This document shows positions 54,427-62,725 of a stretch of 64,000 nt of DNA, piece by piece. The notes beneath the pieces are model-generated. The model ran no database searches and was not told the origin of the DNA. It saw only the letters and a list, made by a program, of their open reading frames with translations. Each line of letters starts with the position of its first letter. The stretch's first letter is position 1. Both the position numbers and the translations under genes were made by a program. Source of the stretch: CALMEC01 sp964628685 (GTDB taxonomy: Bacteria > Actinomycetota > Thermoleophilia > Miltoncostaeales > Miltoncostaeaceae); assembly GCA_964628685.1 (NCBI GenBank), contig CAZVNM010000007.1, forward strand, positions 38,211 through 102,210, in the 5' to 3' direction.

Positions 54427-56829
54427 CTACCGCACGCCCACCGTCGCGTTCACCTTGCGGGTGTTGCCCACCAGGTCGACGCCGACCACGTAGGCCCGGT
54501 TGGTGAGGCGCCGCGCACCGGGGCGTGCGGCCGCCGCGCTCATCGTCCGCCAGGCCTTCGCGTTGAACGTGAGCGGCACCGTCACGGTCCCGGCTCCGGT
54601 CGACGAGCCCGTGCCCGTCGCCAGCAGGTAGGTGATGGTGCGCCGCTTTCCGGCCACCGGCAGGTTCACCCGTGCCACGACGCGCACCGACACCCGCGCC
54701 GCCTCGTTCACCGTCACCTTGAGCGATCGCGGCGCCACCCGCCGCACCATCTGGCCGATCGGGATCACCACCCCCGGTGCGGAGACATCCGGCAGGGACC
54801 GCCCGCAGTTGAGCCGCGGCGGGATGGGCGACAGGCGAAGCGGACCCGCCAGCCGTTTGGTGAACCCGCGGGCGTTGCCGCGCTGGTCGCGCACGACGCC
54901 GGACGCCACCCAGATGATCGGGCCCACCCGCTGCTTCGAAAGGAGCGTGGTGCGCTGCGCGGCGCTCATCGGGAACGACACGACGGTCGGCCGCCCCGCC
55001 GTCCCCGGACGCGTGATGGCGTTGAAGCGCACGCGACGGGTGACCGCCCTGCCGGTCGAGGTGCGCGCCGCGTATGAGGCCACCATCCGCACCCGCATGC
55101 TGCCGGTCTCGGACGGGGTCACCGTCACCCGGACCGCCCGGCGCGCACGGATCTGCGCCACGGTCGGCACCGCGCCCCCGGCGGTGAGCCTCGGCGGGTC
55201 ATAGTCACCCGGCAGGCAGGTGAAGGTGGTGCCGTCCGGTCGCGTGAACGTGACTCTCGGGGTCGGCGGCCGCTGGATCACCGTCGTGCTGGACGAGACG
55301 GTCATCAGGATCGTGCGAGTCGTGACGAGTCCGGTCGGATCCGTGACGTGGAGCGTGACCGGGATCGTCCCGGCCACGCCGGCGGGGATGCTGAACGTCA
55401 CCGATCGACCGGCGAACGTGCCGACGCGATCGACCACCCAGGTGTAGGTGAGGTCCATCGACTCCCCCACGTTGGGATCGGTGGCGATCGCGAACGCCGA
55501 CACGGACGTCCCTGGAGTACTCCTCTGCGGGACGGTCATTCGGGAGATCGTCGGCGCAATCGCCACGTACTCGTACGCACCGACGTCACACCAGCCATCC
55601 GTACGCACACCGACGCCGGTGGCGTCGTCCGTCGGGCCGCATGCGTAGCGGTTGCGAAGCGGCGAGTCCCAGCGGATCTGCAGGTCGCGGGAGGAGGAGA
55701 AGAGCGGATCCACGACCGTGTTGGTACCGGTGAGCGTGAACGAATCGGCGGGCGCCGTCGACGACGCCACTCCCGCGACCGAGAAGTCGGCGTTCACGTT
55801 CTCGGCGGTTCCCGTGAAGGTGCAGGGGCTCGAGGCCACTGCGCACGCATTGCGTCGATCGATCGATGCGCTCCGCGTGAAGCCGGTGATGGACGTGCCC
55901 ACCACGTGAAGGTCCTGGCCCGGCGCCGCAGCGGCGAGATCGGAGCGGTCGAGCTCGACGTGCAACGCGGTCGCGGCCGAAAGCGAATGATGAATCGTTG
56001 ATCTGACGATATTGGTGGTCATTCGGTGCGGCAGGGTGCGGCCGGCGGTCGTGGTGGTGCTGAGGCTGACCGCCGTCGCTCCACTCGACGAGTGCGCCCT
56101 CAGCGTGGAGTCCTGGATGGTGAGCGTCTTTGCCGCGGAGCCGCCGCGGTCACCGGATCCGACGGTGAAGGCGTCCACGCAGACCCTGCTGCAGCTCAGG
56201 CGTGCGCGGGCGATGGTGATGGTCGATCCTGTCGCGGTGCCGTCCTGCTCGTCGACGACGACGATGCCGTACCGCGCCGACACGGTCACGTTCTCGATGC
56301 GGTCATGGACGGCTGCGGCACCGCTCAGGATGTCGATCACGCCGTGGTCGGCGGACTGTACGTCCACGTCGTTGAGGTCGGTGTTGTCCACCACCACCGC
56401 CGCCGCGTCGACACCCGCAGGCGTGTCGCTCACGACCCTCGCCGAGCTGAGCGCTCCGCCGATCACCTGGAAGAAGCCGGAGAGCGACGGGGTGTTGCCG
56501 CGCACCGTCACCGCGGACACCCCGGCCTGTTCCACCACCCACACCGATCCCTGCGCGACCGTGATGGTGGTGGCGTCGCGGCCCGCGCCGGCGATGCCGA
56601 TGAGGGTGTAATCCTGGGCGGCGGCCGCCGCCGTCACCGTGTACGCGCCCGGCCCCAAGTGGATGGTGTTGGAACCGCCCGCAGCGGCCGCATCCATGAG
56701 CGCCGTGCTGAGGTCGACCCGCTGCTCACCAACGCATCCGGCGACGCCGACGCAGTAGGTGGCCCCGGAGGCGGAGGTCGCACCCAGCGCGAGTGCGGCA
56801 ACCACGACGAGCGAACGCAACCAGTTCAT
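54427..56829 (-). CDS. Secreted beta-helix surface protein, paralogue 1
   Basis: 800 residues. Signal sequence MNWLRSLVVVAALALGATSA, then ATYCVGVAGCVGEQRVDLST, the CSLREA-like opening of repeat proteins. Residues 60-420 have the spaced hydrophobic pattern of a right-handed parallel beta-helix, with CGPTDDATGVGVRTDGWCDV GAYEYV as the closing motif (cited in two parts). A PKD-like domain (DLTYTWVVDRVGTFAG) follows. Residues 540-800 form two to three Ig-like modules with RxVRVTVTPSETG and NTRKVNATVGVR at the end. About 40 % identical by eye to paralogue 2 over the whole length. Its promoter is at 56911-56940. Confidence 0.88.
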   Translation of the reverse strand: MNWLRSLVVVAALALGATSASGATYCVGVAGCVGEQRVDLSTALMDAAAAGGSNTIHLGPGAYTVTAAAAAQDYTLIGIAGAGRDATTITVAQGSVWVVEQAGVSAVTVRGNTPSLSGFFQVIGGALSSARVVSDTPAGVDAAAVVVDNTDLNDVDVQSADHGVIDILSGAAAVHDRIENVTVSARYGIVVVDEQDGTATGSTITIARARLSCSRVCVDAFTVGSGDRGGSAAKTLTIQDSTLRAHSSSGATAVSLSTTTTAGRTLPHRMTTNIVRSTIHHSLSAATALHVELDRSDLAAAAPGQDLHVVGTSITGFTRSASIDRRNACAVASSPCTFTGTAENVNADFSVAGVASSTAPADSFTLTGTNTVVDPLFSSSRDLQIRWDSPLRNRYACGPTDDATGVGVRTDGWCDVGAYEYVAIAPTISRMTVPQRSTPGTSVSAFAIATDPNVGESMDLTYTWVVDRVGTFAGRSVTFSIPAGVAGTIPVTLHVTDPTGLVTTRTILMTVSSSTTVIQRPPTPRVTFTRPDGTTFTCLPGDYDPPRLTAGGAVPTVAQIRARRAVRVTVTPSETGSMRVRMVASYAARTSTGRAVTRRVRFNAITRPGTAGRPTVVSFPMSAAQRTTLLSKQRVGPIIWVASGVVRDQRGNARGFTKRLAGPLRLSPIPPRLNCGRSLPDVSAPGVVIPIGQMVRRVAPRSLKVTVNEAARVSVRVVARVNLPVAGKRRTITYLLATGTGSSTGAGTVTVPLTFNAKAWRTMSAAAARPGARRLTNRAYVVGVDLVGNTRKVNATVGVR

Positions 56830-56910
56830 GAGCACCTGACCGACGAGTTGTGGAACGCGATGGGGAACCACGGGCCGGCTTCCAGCGCCCGCACCCCACC
56901 GATCCATGGA

Positions 56911-56940
56911 AACGTATGGGTCACCAGGAGCTTTCGTCAA
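56911..56940 (-). promoter_or_regulatory. Predicted promoter of surface paralogue 1
   Basis: Minus strand: TTGACG (56940-56935), 18-bp spacer, TACGTT (56916-56911). About 75 bp of leader follow before the ATG. The phased element copy f ends 57 bp further upstream, suitable for an activator. Confidence 0.6.
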
Positions 56941-56996
56941 GATCATTGCGGCAGTTGATCGGCCGAGCGGCATGTCCTGATTGAGCCACATCCCCT

Positions 56997-57031
56997 GTCA
57001 CAGATCCACACGTGGATGTCACGATCGTGAG
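56997..57031. promoter_or_regulatory. Phased GTCAC element, copy f
   Basis: GTCAC 56997 and GTCAC 57018 with CCACAC at offset 9; the next position (57029) has only GAGCC. Preceded by CATGTCCTGATTGAGCCAC. It is the most degenerate copy and lies upstream of surface paralogue 1. Confidence 0.5.
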
Positions 57032-57091
57032 CCGAAACCGCCACGTGAGATCCACCGTCCGCACCGATGGCGACCGGGCGATCATGGCTCC

Positions 57092-57300
57092 TCACCGCAC
57101 GCCGACCGCGCCGTCCACCTTCCTCGTGTTGCCCAATGTGTCCTTGGCGACCACATGCGCGCGGCACCCGAGCTTCCGCGCGCACAGCCTCTTAGCGGCC
57201 GGTGCATCGCGTCCCCTGCCGTCGCGCTGAACGGCATCGGCACGTTCACCGTTCAGGCCCGCACGGACGATGCGCTGCCGCTCGAAGGCGGGGTGAGCGT
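57092..57300 (-). pseudogene. C-terminal relic of a third beta-helix surface gene
   Basis: The last 20 codons read HVVAKDTLGNTRKVDGAVGVR then stop (57092), matching VVAKDASGNTRKVNTAVNVR at the end of paralogue 2 (given as the last 20). Farther upstream, another frame gives VNVPMPFSATAGDAMHRPLR, matching VPLSFNVTTWRAMQAAARKP. So at least one frameshift separates about 65 remaining codons. No start, signal or helix part remains. It lies between surface paralogue 1 and Uma2 copy 5, as expected if a [Uma2-surface] unit was lost by deletion. Confidence 0.8.
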
Positions 57301-57340
57301 TCACCCTGCACGGGACTGCGCCCGATCGCCACCGCCGAGG

Positions 57341-57925
57341 TCAGATCCCCGCGAACACCTCACCCAGACCGAGCGACGCCTCCACTCCCGGCAGCGGCAG
57401 CGCCAGCTCCCCGTCGGCGTCCACGATGCGCACCTCAGCCCACGCCCCGTCCGCCCGCGGTCCTGTGTGCACCTCCACCGTCCGCGACCCGACGTCGACG
57501 CGCCAGTACTCCGCCACGCCGGCCCGCGCATAGATCGCGGCCTTCTGACGATCCCGCGCACGACTGCTGCGCGACACCTCCAGTACCAGGATCGTGTCCT
57601 CACCGACCGGATGTGCTTGGGCGAATCGCGCGTCGTCCGGCACGACCGCGATGTCGGGCTCGGGGATGCTGTCGACGATGCCGCCCACGGGAAGCTGCGG
57701 ACGGATCATCCCGACGTCCCGGTAGGCGATCGCGAGCGTCTGTGAGAGTCGCGCGACGACGATCGCGTGCGCCGGGCTGTGCCGGCTCACGTGGACGAGC
57801 TCCCCGTCCAGCAGTTCCACGCGCTCCTCGGGATCGAGGATGCCGTGCTCCAGCATCGCCCACACCTCATCCGCAGTGAACCGCCGCGTCGGTGACGATG
57901 GAGCTGACGTCGCCATGGTCGCCAC
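57341..57925 (-). CDS. Uma2-family protein, copy 5
   Basis: 194 residues from GTG (VATMATSAPSSPTRRF; the third codon later is ATG). GGGGAGGGG with TATC before GTG. Intact core: RRFTADEVWAMLEHGILDPE, VELLDGELVHVSRHSPAHA, SIPEPDIAVVPDD, TILVLEVSRSSRARDRQKAA, YARAGVAEYWRVDVGSRTVE. The first 43 residues are identical to copy 6, residues 44-112 differ strongly, and the rest is again nearly identical: a mosaic. A phased element lies 68 bp upstream. Confidence 0.92.
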   Translation of the reverse strand: MATMATSAPSSPTRRFTADEVWAMLEHGILDPEERVELLDGELVHVSRHSPAHAIVVARLSQTLAIAYRDVGMIRPQLPVGGIVDSIPEPDIAVVPDDARFAQAHPVGEDTILVLEVSRSSRARDRQKAAIYARAGVAEYWRVDVGSRTVEVHTGPRADGAWAEVRIVDADGELALPLPGVEASLGLGEVFAGI

Positions 57926-57992
57926 GATACCCCTCCCCTCTCGCGCTGAACAGGGCTGCCGGTGGTCATACCCCATTCACCCACACACACCT

Positions 57993-58051
57993 GTCACAGC
58001 GCCACACCCAATCGCAACGATCACGTCACGCAGGTGTCACGTCTCTGCAAC
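57993..58051. promoter_or_regulatory. Phased GTCAC element, copy g
   Basis: GTCAC 57993, GCAAC 58014, GTCAC 58025, GTCAC 58036 and GCAAC 58047; spacings 21, 11, 11, 11. CCACAC at offset 9; CCCCATTCACCCAC upstream. It serves Uma2 copy 5. The rest of the 251-bp gap to copy 6 shows no other feature. Confidence 0.75.
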
Positions 58052-58167
58052 GACGCTCGCGCGGTCCGCACGCGCCACCACGTGCGGGCCGCGCCCACCT
58101 GGCTCACCCGAGGCACCTGAGCGCCCACCTGGCGCGGACGCGGGTCCTCAGACGCCACGCGGCCGGC

Positions 58168-58746
58168 TCAAACGCCGGCGAATACCTCACCCAGATCGAG
58201 CGACGCGTCGGCTCCCGGCAGCGCCAGCTCTCCGTCGGCGTCCACGATGCGAACCTCACCCCACGCCCCGTCCGCCCGCGGTCCCGTGTGCACCTTCACC
58301 GTCCGCGACCCGACGTCGAAGCGCCAGTACTCGGGCACCCCGGCCCGCGCATAGATGGCGGCCTTCTGCCGGTCACGCGCGCGGCTGCTGCGCGAGACCT
58401 CGATCACAAGAAGTGTCCGCACCCCGATCGGATGGCCGATCGGATCTTCCGGGTCTCGTTGGCAGACCGCCAGATCGGGTTCGGGGATGCTGTGGACCAT
58501 TCCCACGACCGGCAGCTGCGGCCGTACGCGCGCGGTCCCCCGGTACACGCCCACCAGCACTTCGGTCAGCCGCTCGACGACGATCGCGTGCGCCGGGCTG
58601 TGCGGGCCCACGTGGACGAGCTCCCCGTCCAGAAGTTCCACGCGCTCCTCGGGATCGAGGATGCCGTGCTCCAGCATCGCCCACACCTCATCCGCAGTGA
58701 ACCGCCGCGTCGGTGACGATGGAGCCGAGGTCGCCATGGTCGCCAC
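58168..58746 (-). CDS. Uma2-family protein, copy 6
   Basis: 192 residues from GTG. Core: VELLDGELVHVGPHSPAHA, SIPEPDLAVCQRD, TLLVIEVSRSSRARDRQKAA, YARAGVPEYWRFDVGSRTVK, LALPGADASLDLGEVFAGV. It is the tandem neighbour of copy 5, with the same 5' leader sequence, so a duplication. The catalytic Asp and Glu are present. A phased element is 68 bp upstream. No beta-helix gene follows it, unlike copy 7. Confidence 0.92.
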   Translation of the reverse strand: MATMATSAPSSPTRRFTADEVWAMLEHGILDPEERVELLDGELVHVGPHSPAHAIVVERLTEVLVGVYRGTARVRPQLPVVGMVHSIPEPDLAVCQRDPEDPIGHPIGVRTLLVIEVSRSSRARDRQKAAIYARAGVPEYWRFDVGSRTVKVHTGPRADGAWGEVRIVDADGELALPGADASLDLGEVFAGV

Positions 58747-58813
58747 GATACCCCTCCCCTCTCGTGCTGAACAGGTCCGCTGGGGGTCATCCCCCATTCA
58801 CCCACGCCCACCT

Positions 58814-58872
58814 GTCACAGCGCCACACCCGATCGCAACGACGACGTGACGGACCAGTCACGTCCCTGCAAC
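58814..58872. promoter_or_regulatory. Phased GTCAC element, copy h
   Basis: GTCAC 58814, GCAAC 58835, GTGAC 58846, GTCAC 58857 and GCAAC 58868; spacings 21, 11, 11, 11. CCACAC at offset 9; CCCCCATTCACCCAC upstream. It serves Uma2 copy 6. Confidence 0.75.
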
Positions 58873-59008
58873 GGCCCTGGCGGCGCCGCAACGACGCCCC
58901 GAGCCGTACCCCGAGTCGACGGCGTTGCACCGCGCCGGCCACACAGGTCCCCATAGGTCCAGCCTGACGCGGACCGGTCCGGAGACCGGCCCGCCGACCG
59001 ACCTCGGA

Positions 59009-61432
59009 TTACCTCACGTTCACCGCGGTGTTGACCTTCCGCGTGTTGCCCGAGGCGTCCTTGGCCACCACGTATGCGCGGACCCCCAGCATCCGGGCAC
59101 CCGGCTTCCTGGCCGCCGCCTGCATCGCCCTCCAGGTCGTCACGTTGAATGACAGCGGGACGGTCAGCGTCCCGCCGCGCACGGACGATGCCGTACCCGA
59201 CGACAGGTTGTAGGTGACCGTGCGCCGTACCCCGGTCACCAGCATGCTCACGCGCCCGACCACACGCACCGATGTGCGCACACCTTCGTTGGACACGACG
59301 CGCAGCGAACGCGGGGCGGTGCGTGTGACCGTCTGACCTGCCGGCACCGACACCACCGGCGGCGCGACGTCGGGAACCGAGCGGCTGCAGTCGAGTCGCG
59401 GCGGGATCACCGAGAGGGTGAGCACGCCGCCGAGACGCTTCGTGTAGCCGCGGGCGTTGCCCGACCCGTCGGTCACAAGGCCGCTCGCCACCCAGATGAT
59501 GCCGCCGACCCTGCGCTTCGCGAGCAGTGCCGACCGCTGCGTCGTGGTGATGGGAAAGGCGAGCCTCGCGGGGGCGCCCGCCGTCACCGGCGCTGCCCGG
59601 CCGGTGAAGCTCACGCGCCGCGTGACGAGGGCACCTGTCGCGGTGCGCACGGTGAACGATGCGACGAGGCGCGCCGAGGCAGATCCCTGCTCGGATGAGG
59701 TCACGGTGACGACGACCGGCCGTCGTGCCGACACCTGCGCGAGGCTCGGGGCGGAGCCCGCAGCGGTGATGGCGGGCGGCGCGTAGTCGCCTGCCGGACA
59801 TGTGATCGTGACCCCGTCGGGGGCGGTGAAGGTCACGGTCGGCGAGGCGGGCGGCGACATCGGCCCCGCGGGCGAAGCCGGCGCGGTCACGCGCACCGTC
59901 AGCACCTGCGTGATGGTCGCCCCGGACGCGTCCCGGACGGTGAGGGTGACCGGGTAGGCACCCGCGCCCGTTCCTGTCGGGATGACGAAACTCGTAGTGG
60001 ACCCGGTCAGCGGGCCAATGCCCGGCGCCGTCCAGGTGTAGGTGAGACCCGCCGACTCCCCCTCGTTGGGGTCCGAGGCCGTTGCGGTCGCCTTGACCGT
60101 GCCGCCGACCTGCACCGTGGTCGGGGTGGTTAACGCCGTGTTGATCTGCGGGGCCTTTGCGACGTACTCGGCCGCGCCGACGTCGCACATGCCGTCCGCG
60201 CGTGACGTGGCGCCGAACAGGTCGGGCAGCACACCGCAGGGGTAACGATTGCGAAGCGGTGAGTCGTATCGGATGCCGACGCCGTCGGAAAGAAACCGGG
60301 GGTCCGCGACGGTGTTGGTCCCGCTGAGCGCGATGGTGTCGGCCGGCACGGCGGTCGACGCGACGCCCGCCGCCGAGAAATCGCCGTTGATGTTGGCGGC
60401 CGCCCCGCTGAACGTGCACACGTTGGGCGACGAGCCACAGAGGCCGAAGCGGACGACGCGAACCGTCTTGGTGAAGCCCGTGACGGTGGTGCCGCTGATG
60501 TTGACCTCGTGGCTGGGGGCGGGCGCCGGACCGTTTCGCAGCATCTCGAAGCGAAACGCCTCGGGCGCACCGGCCGACGTGGTGACGGTCGAGCGCAGGA
60601 TCGCCGTGGTCATCGCGTGCTGCTGTGTGCGTCCCGTGTCGGTCGAAAGGCGCGCCGAGACGGCCGCGGCCGCGGGAGAGTTCTCCACCACGTTCAACAC
60701 CGAGTCGACGATGGAGAGCATCTTGTGGGCCGATCCGCCGGCGTCACCCGACCCGTAGGAGGCGACCACCACGCACGTCACGCAGCTCAGGCGCGAGCGT
60801 GCGATCGTGACCCGCGACCCCGCCACGCTGGCGGGTTGCGAGTCTTCGATCTCGATCCCGGTCGGCGCCATCACCACGAGCCGCTCGAGGCGGTCGTCCA
60901 CCGCCGTGTTCGCGCTGAGCATGTGGAGGATGCCGACGTCGAACGAGATGATCCACACGTCGTCGAGGTCCGTGTTGCTGGTGAGCAGTGCCGCGGAGTT
61001 CGTGCCGGTGGGCGCGGTGTTCGCGACCGAGCTGCTCGTCAGCGAGCCGCCGATCACCTGCAGGATGCCGGTGTAGGAGCCGCGGTTGCCGGTGACGGCG
61101 ACGCCCGACACCCCGCCGCTTCGGATCACCAGGGTGCCACCGGTGGCGACGGTGATCTTCGAGGCCGTGACGCCGGCCCCGACGATCGACGTTCCGGTGT
61201 AGTCGAAGCCGGCGTCCGCGAGCGAGACGCTGAACGTGCCCGCCCCCAGGCGGATGGTGTCGGCTTCCGCGTTGCTGCGGGAGTCGGTGAGCGCTTCACC
61301 GAGCGTGGCGCGCTGCTGGCCGACACATGTCGCATCCGCGACGCAGAAGGTGGCGGCCGATGCCGTCGATGCAGCGGCCAGGCCGATGCCGAGACACCCG
61401 AGGATGGTCGGGATGAATCGAAGACGCGACAT
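59009..61432 (-). CDS. Secreted beta-helix surface protein, paralogue 2
   Basis: 807 residues. Signal LRFIPTILGCLGIGLAAAST, then ATFCVADATCVGQQRATLGE (CSLREA-like). A parallel beta-helix follows over residues 60-430, ending NRYPCGVLPDLFGATSRADG and MCDVGAAEYV. A PKD-like module (GLTYTWTAPGIGPLTGSTTS) precedes three Ig-like segments with VTSSEQGSASARLVASFTVR. The last residues are NTRKVNTAVNVR. No LPXTG or C-terminal helix, so probably released or bound non-covalently. AGGAGAGG seven bases before the ATG. Confidence 0.88.
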   Translation of the reverse strand: MSRLRFIPTILGCLGIGLAAASTASAATFCVADATCVGQQRATLGEALTDSRSNAEADTIRLGAGTFSVSLADAGFDYTGTSIVGAGVTASKITVATGGTLVIRSGGVSGVAVTGNRGSYTGILQVIGGSLTSSSVANTAPTGTNSAALLTSNTDLDDVWIISFDVGILHMLSANTAVDDRLERLVVMAPTGIEIEDSQPASVAGSRVTIARSRLSCVTCVVVASYGSGDAGGSAHKMLSIVDSVLNVVENSPAAAAVSARLSTDTGRTQQHAMTTAILRSTVTTSAGAPEAFRFEMLRNGPAPAPSHEVNISGTTVTGFTKTVRVVRFGLCGSSPNVCTFSGAAANINGDFSAAGVASTAVPADTIALSGTNTVADPRFLSDGVGIRYDSPLRNRYPCGVLPDLFGATSRADGMCDVGAAEYVAKAPQINTALTTPTTVQVGGTVKATATASDPNEGESAGLTYTWTAPGIGPLTGSTTSFVIPTGTGAGAYPVTLTVRDASGATITQVLTVRVTAPASPAGPMSPPASPTVTFTAPDGVTITCPAGDYAPPAITAAGSAPSLAQVSARRPVVVTVTSSEQGSASARLVASFTVRTATGALVTRRVSFTGRAAPVTAGAPARLAFPITTTQRSALLAKRRVGGIIWVASGLVTDGSGNARGYTKRLGGVLTLSVIPPRLDCSRSVPDVAPPVVSVPAGQTVTRTAPRSLRVVSNEGVRTSVRVVGRVSMLVTGVRRTVTYNLSSGTASSVRGGTLTVPLSFNVTTWRAMQAAARKPGARMLGVRAYVVAKDASGNTRKVNTAVNVR

Positions 61433-61499
61433 GGGCTGACCTCTCCTGATGGGGCATTCCGTGCCCGGCGGTGGGCCGGCGTTCCCGCCGTCCGCGGCC

Positions 61500-61528
61500 A
61501 TTGAACACGAGGTCGCGACCATTGACAA
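61500..61528 (-). promoter_or_regulatory. Predicted promoter of surface paralogue 2
   Basis: Minus strand: TTGTCA (61528-61523), 17-bp spacer, TTCAAT (61505-61500). An AT-rich stretch (61529-61550) precedes it and could act as an UP element. The about 60-bp leader contains a GC-rich potential hairpin before AGGAGAGG. Confidence 0.6.
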
Positions 61529-61638
61529 GACATGATTTGTGATTTTTTCAGATGCCTCGACAGCCCGCATCGGGGTCAGGATCCGCCCTGCCGCGAGCGG
61601 AGATTCAGGGACGCCGGCCACCACAGTCCGCAGCGCGA

Positions 61639-62226
61639 TCAGCGGGCCTGCGGCGCCTCGGGTCGCAGCATCGCCTCGACCGGGATCGCCGTGTCCACCT
61701 CCGGCAGCCGCACGCTCTCCCCTGCCACATATCGGGCCACCGCACCCCAGTCTCCCGACTCCAGCGGGTCGCGGTGCACCAAGAGTTCCCGCCGCACGAG
61801 GTCGACCGTCCACAGTTGCGGAGCCCCGTGCGCCGCGTAGACGGATGCCTTGCGACGGTCGCGCGCATGGCTGGTCATCGCGATCTCGATGAGGAGCACC
61901 GTCTCGTCCACGTGGGGCGCGACGCGCCGCGGACCGGCGGGAACCACCGCCAGATCGGGCTCGGGGATGGCGTCGGAGATGCCGCCGATCGGCCCCTGAC
62001 AGCGCACCGTGAACCCCGCCGGCCGGTACGCATCCATGAGCCGCTCCATCAACTCGGTGAGCACGCCGAAGTGCTCCTCGCCCTGCGGGGTCACGGCGAG
62101 CAGCGCGCCGTCGAGCAGCTCGTAACGGTCGTCGTCGTCCAGCAGGCCGACCTCCACCATCCGCCACACCTCGTCGGCCGTCCACCGCCGGACCGACGGA
62201 TTCTCTTCCGTCGTCGCCATGGTCGC
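61639..62226 (-). CDS. Uma2-family protein, copy 7
   Basis: 195 residues from GTG (VATMATTEENPSVRRW). Core: RWTADEVWRMVEVGLLDDDD, YELLDGALLAVTPQGEEHF, AIPEPDLAVVPAG, TVLLIEIAMTSHARDRRKAS, YAAHGAPQLWTVDLVRRELL. Its N-terminus and leader match copies 5 and 6, but the body is closer to copies 2 and 3, again a mosaic. A phased element is 68 bp upstream. Confidence 0.92.
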   Translation of the reverse strand, partial: ATMATTEENPSVRRWTADEVWRMVEVGLLDDDDRYELLDGALLAVTPQGEEHFGVLTELMERLMDAYRPAGFTVRCQGPIGGISDAIPEPDLAVVPAGPRRVAPHVDETVLLIEIAMTSHARDRRKASVYAAHGAPQLWTVDLVRRELLVHRDPLESGDWGAVARYVAGESVRLPEVDTAIPVEAMLRPEAPQAR

Positions 62227-62293
62227 CACGATACCCCTCCCCTCTCCTGCTGAACAGTTCCGCCGCCCATGCGCCATTCACCCACACCCACCT

Positions 62294-62352
62294 GTCACAG
62301 CGCCACGCGCGATCGCAACGATCGCGTCACGCAGGTGTCACGCCTCTGCGAC
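62294..62352. promoter_or_regulatory. Phased GTCAC element, copy i
   Basis: GTCAC 62294, GCAAC 62315, GTCAC 62326, GTCAC 62337 and GCGAC 62348; spacings 21, 11, 11, 11. CCACGC at offset 9; GCGCCATTCACCCAC upstream. It serves Uma2 copy 7. Confidence 0.75.
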
Positions 62353-62423
62353 GGCGGCGGACTGCCGGTAACCGGCCGCGCCCCGGTCCCGCCCGGCAGC
62401 GCCGCGAAACCGACTGAACCGTT

Positions 62424-62463
62424 TACTCAACGCACTGAGTACTTTTACTCAACGTACTGAGTA
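62424..62463. promoter_or_regulatory. Two tandem palindromic operators TACTCA-N6-TGAGTA
   Basis: Units at 62424-62441 and 62446-62463, 22 bp apart, the most AT-rich place in the accessory region. They lie 16 bp before the truncated ATPase gene. They probably once bound a dimeric repressor (or the ATPase's own partner), which is an inference. Confidence 0.7.
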
Positions 62464-62478
62464 ATCTGTCATGACCGT

Positions 62479-62662
62479 ATGAGCGCCACCCCGGACTTCC
62501 ACCGCCCCGCATTCGGCGCAGCCCTCCGCCGCCTGCAGGGACCACGCCGCTTCATCCAGGTGCTCGCCGGCCCACGTCAGGTCGGCAAGACGACGCTCGC
62601 CCGCCAGCTCATCGCCGCCGCCGACCGCCCCAGCCACTACGCCTCGGCCGACGACGTCGCAC
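62479..62662 (+). pseudogene. Truncated AAA (DUF4143-type) ATPase, N-terminal fragment
   Basis: Residues 1-61 read RPAFGAALRRLQGPRRFIQV, LAGPRQVGKTTLARQLIAAA (Walker A) and DRPSHYASADDVAP, the beginning of an ATP-binding protein of the DUF4143 kind, normally about 400 residues. After the last Pro (about 62662) the frame turns into Arg/Pro noise. Walker B and the C-terminal domain are absent. The break coincides with the end of the TfoX-like fragment read from the other strand. Confidence 0.75.
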
Positions 62663-62725
62663 CCGGACGTCCAGCGGCGCGAGCTGATCGAGGATGTACT
62701 CGGCGGTCTCCGGTGTGGTCGCCAC
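62660..62725 (-). pseudogene. Truncated TfoX N-terminal-like fragment
   Basis: From GTG at 62725 the minus strand reads VATTPETAEYILDQLAPLDV, then R-V-R. This is like the first helix of small TfoX/YjhQ-like (TfoX_N) proteins, which continue with MFGEYALY. That continuation is missing and the frame runs into the ATPase fragment. Only 22 codons remain, so the assignment rests on a short match. Confidence 0.5.

Noticed and set aside
40397..62400. A prophage, integron or insertion sequence explaining the patchwork
   Set aside because: No integrase, transposase, phage structural gene or terminal inverted repeats are visible, and base composition is even.
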